64,000 nt of DNA from Cyanidium caldarium (lineage: Eukaryota > Rhodophyta > Bangiophyceae > Cyanidiales > Cyanidiaceae). The notes beneath the pieces are model-generated. The model worked only from the letters and a program-made list of their open reading frames with translations, searched no databases and was not told the origin of the DNA. The position numbers were made by a program, and so were the translations under genes. The DNA is taken from assembly GCA_026184775.1 (NCBI GenBank), contig JANCYW010000014.1, forward strand, positions 124,001 through 188,000, in the 5' to 3' direction. This document shows positions 57,159 to 64,000 of the stretch, piece by piece. Position 1 is the stretch's first letter. Each line of letters begins with the position of its first letter.

Positions 57159-59378
57159 ATGTGGCAGCGGAGGGAAGTCGGTGACGCCGCCGCCAATGCG
57201 GGCAGCGAGGGTGACGATGAGGCGGCCGTGACCACCAAAGGGCGTGAGGCCGGCGATGCGCCGCGGTTGGGCACGCTCACGGGCCGCAACGTGGCGGCAG
57301 CGACGGCGGCGCCACGCAAGTATCTGACCCGGGCGCGTTCCCGGGAGGCGGCACTGTCGAGTGAGGGCACACGTCCCAGCTCGACGCAGACGCTGGGCAG
57401 TAACGGCGACACGCACAACAGCCAGGCGAACAACGTCGGCACCGGCTCGGGCTCGTTCTCGGTGAGCAACGACGGCACCGGTTCGGGGAGCTCGAGACGC
57501 TCGGGCTCGGGCCACTCCAACAGCCGCGGAGAACAGGGTATGGACCTGACGCCGGCGTCGGCGCCGTCGCGCTCGCACTCGGAGGAGGGCGCGCGACCAA
57601 CGATTCGAACGCGACGGGCGGAAGACGGGCAGCGCGCGATGGCAGCTGTGGGGGCGTCGGCTCTGGTGTCTGCGACGATGATCCGGAGCGACGCGGATGG
57701 GAGCACCACGGTGGGCGGCGGTTCGTTGCGACAACGAGTGGGTGCCGAACGGCGTGCGAACCGCCGGCGGCCATCCACCCCACGACGCGAGGGCGAGGAC
57801 GCGACTGCGGGCCCAGCGATACGGAGTGGCAAGGGGGAGGCGGCGCGGCACGATGAGCTGTTTCATGCGCGCGAATTTACCCAACCGCATCCCGACGTGC
57901 TGGCGCAGCAGCACCGCGAACAGTGCCACCTCATTCAGGAACAACAGCAGCAACAACAACAGCAGCAGCAGCAGCAGGCCCATCTGGGCGAGCGGCCGGC
58001 GTCGACCGACGAAGCGCTCTCCATCTCCACCGCCTCGTTCGAGGAACGCCGCCGCGCCGCCATAGAAAGCGCCGCTGCCACTTCGACATCGCTCGACTGG
58101 TGCCCCGAGGCGACCGCTTTCCATTTGCCGCCCGACCTGGGTCTGGTGCTGCACCCCGACGACCCCGACGGCCACATTCAGTGCCATGTGGGCGAGGGAC
58201 TGGGCCCGGCCGCCGACATGCCTACCGGCCGATATCGGATCCTGGCACCGCTGGGCAGCGGCACGTTCGGCAAGGTGTTCTCGTGTTGGGACCGCAGCAC
58301 CGAGCAGCTGGTGGCGGTGAAAGTGATCCGCGCGGTGCGCAAGTACACCGAGGCGGCGCGGGTGGAGATCGACGTGTTGCTAAGCATCGCCCGCACCGAC
58401 CCCGCCGGCCGTTTCCACTGCGCCCGCCTGCTCTCCTACTTTACGCACTGCAACGGCGACGGCGCCGTGCACGTGTGCCTAGTGTTTGAGCACCTGGGAC
58501 CGTCGCTTTTCGATATCCTGACGCGCAACCACTTTCGACCGCTGCCGCTGCCCATCTTGCGCAGCATCGCGCGGCAGCTGCTGGAGGCGATCGCCTTTTT
58601 GCACGATCAGAAACAGATCGTGCACACCGACATCAAGCCGGAGAACATCCTGGTGGTGCCCAGCTCGTACTACCCGTCGCGTCAGATCACCGAGCACGTG
58701 CAGATCCGCCTCATCGATTTCGGGTCGGCCAGCCGCCTCGACAAGCACCCGCTGCGGTACGCAATCGTGTCCACGAGGCACTATCGCGCACCGGAAATCA
58801 TTCTCGGCACCGGCTGGTCGTACGCGTGCGATTTGTGGTCGTTTGGCGCCATGTTGGTGGAGTGCTACACCGGACAGACACTGTTTCAGAGTCACGACGA
58901 CCTGGAGCACCTGCGACTGATGCAGAAGCTGCTGCAACGGGAGCCGCGACAGTGCTTATTGCCGCCGCCGCGACCGAGTGCGAGCGGCAACTCGATGAGC
59001 AGCAATCGACGGCGGGAGGCGCTCAAATTATTCCGTGACGGTCGGCTCAACTGGCCGGACGGCATCGACAGCGACAACGCCACCGCCAGCAGCGTGGCTC
59101 GACAGAAGAGCATGCGACGGGTGGCGCGCATGCCCGAATTGGAGACCATTTTTGCGGCGGCCGATGCCGACCTGCTCGATCTGGTGCGTCGGTGTCTGTG
59201 TCTGGATCCGTCGATGCGCTGGACGGCGCGCGACCTGCTGTGGCATCCGTTCTTCCGACCGAACGCCTGGGCGCCCACGCGACCAGTGCTTTCGTCGCCG
59301 GTGGCGCAGGCTTCGGCGCCGTTGCGGCAACCGTCGCGAGGGGATGCGCGAGAGCTGCAGCAGGAGCGCATGGAATAG
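57159..59378 (+). CDS. CLK/LAMMER dual-specificity protein kinase
   Basis: A 739-residue kinase with a long disordered N-terminus (about 340 residues) that contains a Gln run near residues 260-275. The kinase domain (about 345-715) has G-S-G-T-F-G-K-V (ATP loop), V-A-V-K-V-I (catalytic Lys), H-T-D-I-K-P-E-N-I-L, I-D-F-G-S-A, S-T-R-H-Y-R-A-P-E-I-I-L-G-T-G-W-S, and the LAMMER-type block H-D-D-L-E-H-L-R-L-M-Q-K-L-L. The last is the LAMMER signature in a divergent form (usual E-H-L-A-M-M-E-R). These kinases phosphorylate SR splicing factors in plants, fungi and animals. I start at MWQRREVGD (57159); the frame is open to 57003. Intact catalytic residues predict activity. Confidence 0.9.
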   Translation: MWQRREVGDAAANAGSEGDDEAAVTTKGREAGDAPRLGTLTGRNVAAATAAPRKYLTRARSREAALSSEGTRPSSTQTLGSNGDTHNSQANNVGTGSGSFSVSNDGTGSGSSRRSGSGHSNSRGEQGMDLTPASAPSRSHSEEGARPTIRTRRAEDGQRAMAAVGASALVSATMIRSDADGSTTVGGGSLRQRVGAERRANRRRPSTPRREGEDATAGPAIRSGKGEAARHDELFHAREFTQPHPDVLAQQHREQCHLIQEQQQQQQQQQQQQAHLGERPASTDEALSISTASFEERRRAAIESAAATSTSLDWCPEATAFHLPPDLGLVLHPDDPDGHIQCHVGEGLGPAADMPTGRYRILAPLGSGTFGKVFSCWDRSTEQLVAVKVIRAVRKYTEAARVEIDVLLSIARTDPAGRFHCARLLSYFTHCNGDGAVHVCLVFEHLGPSLFDILTRNHFRPLPLPILRSIARQLLEAIAFLHDQKQIVHTDIKPENILVVPSSYYPSRQITEHVQIRLIDFGSASRLDKHPLRYAIVSTRHYRAPEIILGTGWSYACDLWSFGAMLVECYTGQTLFQSHDDLEHLRLMQKLLQREPRQCLLPPPRPSASGNSMSSNRRREALKLFRDGRLNWPDGIDSDNATASSVARQKSMRRVARMPELETIFAAADADLLDLVRRCLCLDPSMRWTARDLLWHPFFRPNAWAPTRPVLSSPVAQASAPLRQPSRGDARELQQERME

Positions 59379-59562
59379 CCGGGGCAGATGAAGAGAGAGC
59401 GCCCACGCGTTGACGTCTGGGTGCGGGACACTTGTGTCGACGGTGGAGGACCGCGTGAGAGGATGGTTTGTGGTGCTGGAGAGAAGAGGACTCGCAAAAG
59501 GACAGGGCACAGAGGGGTAGTGCGGCGATGTGCGCCCGACGCTTCTCGCACACCCCCATCTT

Positions 59563-61152
59563 TTACGTCGACCGACCGAGGCGGCCGATCACCACGGTGG
59601 TCAGCGCGCCCACCAAACTCATACTGACCGTGGCCGCCGACGCCGCTTCACTCTCGCCTTCGGCCGCCAACACCGCCGTGCCCAGCCCGTGCGATGCCGC
59701 GCCCAGGGCAACGCCGCGCGGTACCTGCTCTGTAAAGTCAGTCTTGCTCAACAGCAGCCGTCCGAAATTCGCCCCCAGAATGCCCGACAGGACCACGGCG
59801 GCCACGGTGACGCCCACATCGGCACCGAGGCGGCGCGCTGCGGCCACCGCTAGCGGTGTGGTGATGGAGCGCAGCAGCAGGGCATCGCGTAACGCCCGCG
59901 GCCAGGCAGTCGACGACGTCCGTCGGGCCAGCAGACGCGCGGCAGCGGCGGAGAACGCCAGAGAGATGGCCGTGGCCGCCGCCGAGCCGCCGGCCAGCGG
60001 CAACGCCTGCCGCGTCATCAGCTGCCGCGCGCGGTCCAGTCGAAATGCCAGCGCGATGAGCGACGGACCGAGTGGTTTCATCAGCCAGGCACCCGCCGTG
60101 TCCGCGTACGCCGCCAGGCGAGCGGCCGGCGTCACGGTGCCCGCCAGTGGGTGCGCGGTATGCGCCCATTCGCCCCAGGCGGTGGCGCTGGCGGTGATCA
60201 CCGCACAGGTCACCACCGGATGTAGAAATCGGCGCAATGCCGCCGGCACGCTACAAGCGCCGAGGCGATACGACAGCGCGGTCAACGCCGCCAACAGCGC
60301 CGCATCACGCCGCGGTTGCGGTGGCGAGGCACACAACAGCGCCACCGCCACGCCCAGGGCCCACTGCACCGGATCGGAGACGGGTGTCGGAGGGGTAACG
60401 GGTGGCGAAGGGTGCGATGCGTTGGCGCTGCGCCCGTCGGGGTGCGCGGCGGTGGGCGACGACCGTCGCAGGCGATATCGCAACAACGCCCGGGTGATGG
60501 CGGCGGTGGACAACAGCGTGGTCACAAAGCCGGCGGCAACTACCGCCACCAGCTCACCCAACATTCGCGGGCGTACGCGCGCTGTCTGCAGCGTCAGCGG
60601 CATGCTCACCAGCGGCGGCGCAAAGAAGAGCGGCATCCACGTGGACAGGAACTGCACGCCGGGCGCGCAAAACCACTCCAGAAAGCGGCGCGCCTGTCCA
60701 TCGCGGATCAGGTCGGCGAGACGCAGTGCCGCCAGCAGCAGAAATAGACCCACCAGCGCGCCCGGGTACGGTTGCGTCCAGGCGTTGAGCTTCACCTCCA
60801 GCGCACGCAATAGCGCCACGGTCACCGCGCCGCGGGCATAACGCTGTAGGTGCGTGAGAGCAGCCCGCAGCAGTTGCCGCAAGTTCGGTTGACGATCGGA
60901 TGCATCGTCCACCGTTGCATTTTCTCGTTTGTGCGGTTCATTCGGCGACGCCCCACGCGAGCGTGCCGCTGCCCGCCACCGCTGCCAACACTCGGCCAGC
61001 CAGCCGGATTCACTCACGGCCACCAGCGCCGCCGCCACGCCCACCGCTGCCCGCACCGGCGGCCAAGACGACTTTTGATTCTCCAGCACTGTACGCGCTG
61101 CCATATGAATGGGGAATCGAAGTGGCGCGACGTCGGGAATGAGGCGGTGCAA
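59563..61152 (-). CDS. PLGG1: PLGG1/LrgAB-type plastid glycolate/glycerate transporter
   Basis: A 529-residue membrane protein with about 11-12 spans, an LrgA-like N-terminal half fused to an LrgB-like C-terminal half, as in plant PLGG1. PLGG1 exchanges photorespiratory glycolate for glycerate across the plastid inner envelope. The LrgB half has V-P-R-G-V-A-L-G-A-A-S-H-G-L-G-T-A, the family's best-kept motif (usually S-H-A-x-G-T-A), and R-S-I-T-T-P-L-A. About 110 N-terminal residues rich in Arg/Ser/Ala precede the first LrgA span and could be a transit peptide. A Pro/Ser/Thr-rich insert sits between the two halves (about 225-260). It is divergent to the METTL25-like gene with a promoter of 85-190 bp. 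Confidence 0.87.
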   Translation of the reverse strand: MHRLIPDVAPLRFPIHMAARTVLENQKSSWPPVRAAVGVAAALVAVSESGWLAECWQRWRAAARSRGASPNEPHKRENATVDDASDRQPNLRQLLRAALTHLQRYARGAVTVALLRALEVKLNAWTQPYPGALVGLFLLLAALRLADLIRDGQARRFLEWFCAPGVQFLSTWMPLFFAPPLVSMPLTLQTARVRPRMLGELVAVVAAGFVTTLLSTAAITRALLRYRLRRSSPTAAHPDGRSANASHPSPPVTPPTPVSDPVQWALGVAVALLCASPPQPRRDAALLAALTALSYRLGACSVPAALRRFLHPVVTCAVITASATAWGEWAHTAHPLAGTVTPAARLAAYADTAGAWLMKPLGPSLIALAFRLDRARQLMTRQALPLAGGSAAATAISLAFSAAAARLLARRTSSTAWPRALRDALLLRSITTPLAVAAARRLGADVGVTVAAVVLSGILGANFGRLLLSKTDFTEQVPRGVALGAASHGLGTAVLAAEGESEAASAATVSMSLVGALTTVVIGRLGRST

Positions 61153-61341
61153 ACGGCCTCAGCATCGACCTCGTGAAGGTGCTGCCGGACGGCTGCTTAT
61201 GAGGCTCCCGTTGTGTGACACTCTCCCTCCCTTTGCGTGACAATAACGCCATCGAGGAAATTCGCTGCGTTTCGGGCCCGAGGCGTTCGACCGCCCCTCC
61301 GGACGCAGCGGTGGACCACCGGGACCGATGCGGCAAGCGAA

Positions 61342-62922
61342 ATGACCGCAACGGAGGAGGTGGAGGAGGATGACATGGAACTGAGCCCAAACGTACTGTT
61401 CAGTGGAGATGTTCGCCAGCGACGAGATCTATTGAGGCCCCTCTTTCCAAACACCTCGCCCGACCTCCCACTGGCTCGAAGAATACACGCTATGGTCCGA
61501 CGCTTGCGAGCGTTGCACGTTGTTCACACCTGCCGAGCGGTGGACATCTTTCGGGACCCGCAACTGTGGCCGCAGTTTCCCGCCCTCTATCGAGCGTGGT
61601 CGGTGGATGAAGCACTGGCTGCTGCGGTCGACGGGTGTCTCGATAGCGAGCGCGTGGCCGCGGAGGCGTATGCGTTGGCGAGGCAGGCAGGTCCGTGTCG
61701 AGGTGCCTCCTTTGACGACAGCTGCACACCGGCATTTTCCGCTCGGGGCATGTCGGTGCGCAAGGCGCAGCAGGTGCAGCACATGGTGCGGCTCGTGCAC
61801 ACACTCCTCACGCAGGCATGTTCCGACGAGGACATTCAGGACTCGCCCTGGTGCATCGTCGATCTGGGTTGCGGCCGCGGCGCTCTCTCTCATTCCCTGG
61901 CGCACCAGCTGTTGCGTATGCGCCTGCGAACGCCGTGGCGCGTGCTGGGCGTGGAACAGGACGCCCATTTGTGCCGCAGGTTTCGGCAACGATGGCAGGC
62001 GGCTGGCGACGACGAATCCCGCTGTGAGGTGTTTCAACGGCGGGTGCGCTCGGCGGACGACATTCTCGAAGCGGTCGCACGCACCCGTCCACCGTCCGCG
62101 ACTGCCGCCGCCCTGGAACGCCTGGCGGTGATCGGCCTGCACGCTTGCGGCGACCTGACCACCTGCGCGCTGCGCACCATGGAGGCCGCCGGACACAGCC
62201 GACCACAATGGGTGGTGTCGGTCGGCTGCTGTTACCATCGAGTGCCGTTGGCGCAGTCGCCTTTGGCGGATGCTGATGCCGCGTTCCCGCTATCGCAACC
62301 AATGCGCCGACGGTACGCACTGACCTACGCGCCGCGAGCGCATGGCGGCGGCGCCCTGATGAATCGGAGTTCGTTGTATCTGGCGTCGGCCGATAAGCAG
62401 AGCATGGGGCGTGGGAATCGCCGGCGAGCACAACAGTTTATCGTCGCCCACCACCATCGCTCGTTGTTGGAGTGCGTGTTGCACCCGAACGATGTCGCAA
62501 CGCCCGCGGACGACATGTCGGAGGTGGCCTCGAAAGTGCTGCGCCGTCAACTGTTCCTGCGGGAGAGTGCGCCCGTTGACGAGGAGGACGAAGAAGAAGC
62601 GGCTTTTATGAGATATGCCAGCGCTGCCTTTGACAAACTCCATCGGCGCTTCGATGCGGCCTCCGCGTCCTCCGTGTATCGACAACACGAAGCGGATGGT
62701 CGACGTCGGGTGGCCGTGCTGTGGGCCCTGTCCATACAGGTGGCGCCCCTGATCGAGGCGCTGGTGCTGCTCGACCGCCTCTTCTACGCCCGCGAATGCG
62801 GGTACCACGCCTCGATCACACCGCTGTTCCCAACGGCGGCGTCGCCGCGCAACCAGGCGCTCATCGCGGTGCATCCGTCGGCGAACATGAAGGAGGGAGC
62901 GTGGTGCCCACAACAACAGTGA
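61342..62922 (+). CDS. METTL25/RRNAD1-like methyltransferase-fold protein
   Basis: A 526-residue protein when started at MTATEEVEED (61342); the frame is open to 61237, which would add 35 basic residues. The SAM fold appears as I-V-D-L-G-C-G-R-G-A-L-S-H and V-L-G-V-E-Q-D. The METTL25-type feature is V-I-G-L-H-A-C-G-D-L-T-T-C-A-L-R followed by W-V-V-S-V-G-C-C-Y-H-R and P-L-S-Q-P-M (the family pattern is G-L-H-x-C-G-D-L ... S-V-G-C-C-Y-x-x-L). This group is conserved in eukaryotes, but its substrate was unclear to me. Both the SAM loop and the C-C-Y motif are intact. A charged, low-complexity insert (E-E-D-E-E-E-A) precedes the last third. Confidence 0.82.
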   Translation: MTATEEVEEDDMELSPNVLFSGDVRQRRDLLRPLFPNTSPDLPLARRIHAMVRRLRALHVVHTCRAVDIFRDPQLWPQFPALYRAWSVDEALAAAVDGCLDSERVAAEAYALARQAGPCRGASFDDSCTPAFSARGMSVRKAQQVQHMVRLVHTLLTQACSDEDIQDSPWCIVDLGCGRGALSHSLAHQLLRMRLRTPWRVLGVEQDAHLCRRFRQRWQAAGDDESRCEVFQRRVRSADDILEAVARTRPPSATAAALERLAVIGLHACGDLTTCALRTMEAAGHSRPQWVVSVGCCYHRVPLAQSPLADADAAFPLSQPMRRRYALTYAPRAHGGGALMNRSSLYLASADKQSMGRGNRRRAQQFIVAHHHRSLLECVLHPNDVATPADDMSEVASKVLRRQLFLRESAPVDEEDEEEAAFMRYASAAFDKLHRRFDAASASSVYRQHEADGRRRVAVLWALSIQVAPLIEALVLLDRLFYARECGYHASITPLFPTAASPRNQALIAVHPSANMKEGAWCPQQQ

Positions 62923-62964
62923 GGTGAGACGATGAGGGATCCCCGGCATATCGTCGAAGGCGCA

Positions 62965-63987
62965 TCACGCGCCACTCGGGAAAAGCAACATGCCGATGAG
63001 GCAGGCGGCCAGCGGCACGGTGATGTTGTCATCGCCGGGCGCCAGCAGTTCCACCGCCGCACACGCCAACGTCAGCCACCCGATCGGCAGGGCGGCTTGC
63101 GCGACGGTGACCTGCACACAACCGCACGCGTGGAAAAAGGCGACGTATGCGCACGACACCACGAACGCGCTGACGATAAACGCCAGCGTGCCGCCGACGG
63201 TCTTTTGCGGGGCGTCCACGCCACCGATGCGAAACGGCCACCGCCAGGTGCGCCAGCGCCGACCCACCACATCCGCCAGCCCGTCGCCCACACACAACTG
63301 GATCAGCGCGAGGATGCCTATCGGCGACGGTCCGCGCCAGAAGAGAAATGTGCAAAAAGTCACCGCGATGCAGTAGTACAGCGGACCTTGGAGTGCTTCC
63401 CGACGGTCGCCGGTGATCAGCGGCGACGCGGCGCGGTCGCCCGGGTGGGAAGCGCCATCGGCGTGCTTGCGCAGCGCGGCTTTCTGTCGCGCCAGCGCGT
63501 TCACCAGCGTGTCGGTGGACAGGCCGGTGCCGGCCAGCACTAGTCGAATCGCTAAAATGGCCGGCACCGCCGTGGCCAGTCCGCGCGGGCTCAACACCAG
63601 TTCGAGGATCCGTTCGGGCACGTTGAACCCGGCCCGGGAGGCTGCATACATGGGAATGGTCGGATCGGGCGAGAAGAGCGGCCACGTGAGCATGAACAGC
63701 GGCACACTGGTGGTGTGCACCATCTTACGGGACAGCGTCGGTGCGATGAGTTGCCGGTTGGCCAGCACATCCCATACCTTCAACCAGGCGTACGACGCGG
63801 CCAGAGCGAACAGCGCCACCAAGACATCGCGGGTGACGATGGCCGCCGTGCGACTGCTGGCGGCAGCGGCAGCGGCAGCCGCGAGCGCCAGTGGGGGGTA
63901 TGCGAGAGTCCCGACACTGGCGGCGACCGCTGTTGCCAACACACGGGCCAGAACGGGAAGAGGAGGTGGGCGTGGTGAGCGTGGCAT
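62965..63987 (-). CDS. VTE5: Phytol kinase (VTE5-type, plastid envelope)
   Basis: A 340-residue multi-pass protein of the CTP-dependent phytol/farnesol kinase family. Family phrases are R-K-M-V-H-T-T-S-V-P-L-F-M-L-T-W-P-L-F-S, T-G-D-R-R-E-A-L-Q-G-P-L-Y-Y, L-C-V-G-D-G-L-A-D-V-V-G-R-R (catalytic, with two Asp) and P-G-D-D-N-I-T-V-P. VTE5 phosphorylates phytol released from chlorophyll, feeding tocopherol and fatty-acid phytyl ester synthesis. About eight hydrophobic spans are visible. The Ala-rich leader and Pro/Arg-rich N-terminus may be a plastid transit peptide. The start codon is 13 bases from the window edge and no stop is seen upstream, so the true start could lie outside. Confidence 0.9.
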   Translation of the reverse strand: MPRSPRPPPLPVLARVLATAVAASVGTLAYPPLALAAAAAAAASSRTAAIVTRDVLVALFALAASYAWLKVWDVLANRQLIAPTLSRKMVHTTSVPLFMLTWPLFSPDPTIPMYAASRAGFNVPERILELVLSPRGLATAVPAILAIRLVLAGTGLSTDTLVNALARQKAALRKHADGASHPGDRAASPLITGDRREALQGPLYYCIAVTFCTFLFWRGPSPIGILALIQLCVGDGLADVVGRRWRTWRWPFRIGGVDAPQKTVGGTLAFIVSAFVVSCAYVAFFHACGCVQVTVAQAALPIGWLTLACAAVELLAPGDDNITVPLAACLIGMLLFPSGA

Positions 63988-64000
63988 CTTCTCCGTGGGA

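Noticed and set aside
1-64000. Transposons, viral copies, LTRs, permuted or additional tRNA genes, rRNA genes
   Set aside because: No transposase, integrase, reverse transcriptase or capsid-like product was seen, no terminal repeats, and only one T-arm motif with a full cloverleaf was found in the gaps.

Overview
This is nuclear DNA of a unicellular red alga, most likely of the class Cyanidiophyceae (Cyanidioschyzon, Cyanidium and relatives). The grounds are: about 37 protein genes in 64 kb that all read as single uninterrupted frames; high GC (roughly 60-65% by eye); plastid-linked genes (phytol kinase, PLGG1/LrgB, a DUF1517 protein, a FAD4/PEDS1-like protein, plastid-type methyltransferase and transporter); a eukaryotic core (RPB1, RPB5, MCM7, RAD1, XRCC3, Tim9, VPS41, a LAMMER kinase); and an RPB1 tail built from nine-residue repeats instead of heptads. 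The packing, about one gene per 1.7 kb, is tighter than I would expect for C. merolae, so another cyanidiophyte is possible. The species assignment is inference.

Layout. 1-14 kb: the end of a CtlX-like amidinotransferase, a PP2C phosphatase, a TPS-TPP fusion that looks catalytically dead, a TMEM33-like membrane protein, an EamA transporter, Tim9, VPS41, a J-domain protein and a FAD4/PEDS1-like protein. 14-26 kb: an orphan membrane protein, a Tim44-like/mL45 protein, XRCC3, a nucleotide-sugar/TPT-type transporter, RAD1, a DUF1517 protein, a winged-helix orphan, a helical-repeat orphan and NDUFAF7. 26-44 kb: a MIR-less protein O-mannosyltransferase, RWDD1/Gir2, the RNase P/MRP subunit Rpp20, RPB1, pyruvate dehydrogenase kinase, a cyclin, a BRO1 protein and a surface protein resembling an inactivated metalloprotease. 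44-64 kb: RPB5, a Cet1-type RNA triphosphatase, MCM7, ADAT3/TAD3, bacterial-type threonine dehydrogenase, a plastid-type methyltransferase, a small orphan, PurF, tRNA-Gly(GCC), an inositol dehydrogenase-like protein, a LAMMER kinase, PLGG1/LrgB, a METTL25-like protein and phytol kinase.

Gene order carries little functional logic, as expected for a eukaryote. Strands alternate often, many neighbours are tail-to-tail with 10-60 bp between stop codons, and most regulatory DNA lies in divergent gaps of 0.1-1 kb. Some themes recur by chance or selection: Pol II transcription (RPB1, RPB5 and the capping triphosphatase within 15 kb), DNA replication and repair (MCM7, RAD1, XRCC3), and mitochondrial biogenesis (Tim9, Tim44-like, NDUFAF7, PDK).

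The points most worth a second look are the nonapeptide RPB1 tail with alternating serine-codon classes, three apparent pseudoenzymes (TPS-TPP, FAD4-like, metalloprotease-like), E2F-like sites at MCM7 and XRCC3, and several candidate gene transfers from bacteria. I saw no transposons, viral remnants, CRISPR arrays or rRNA genes.
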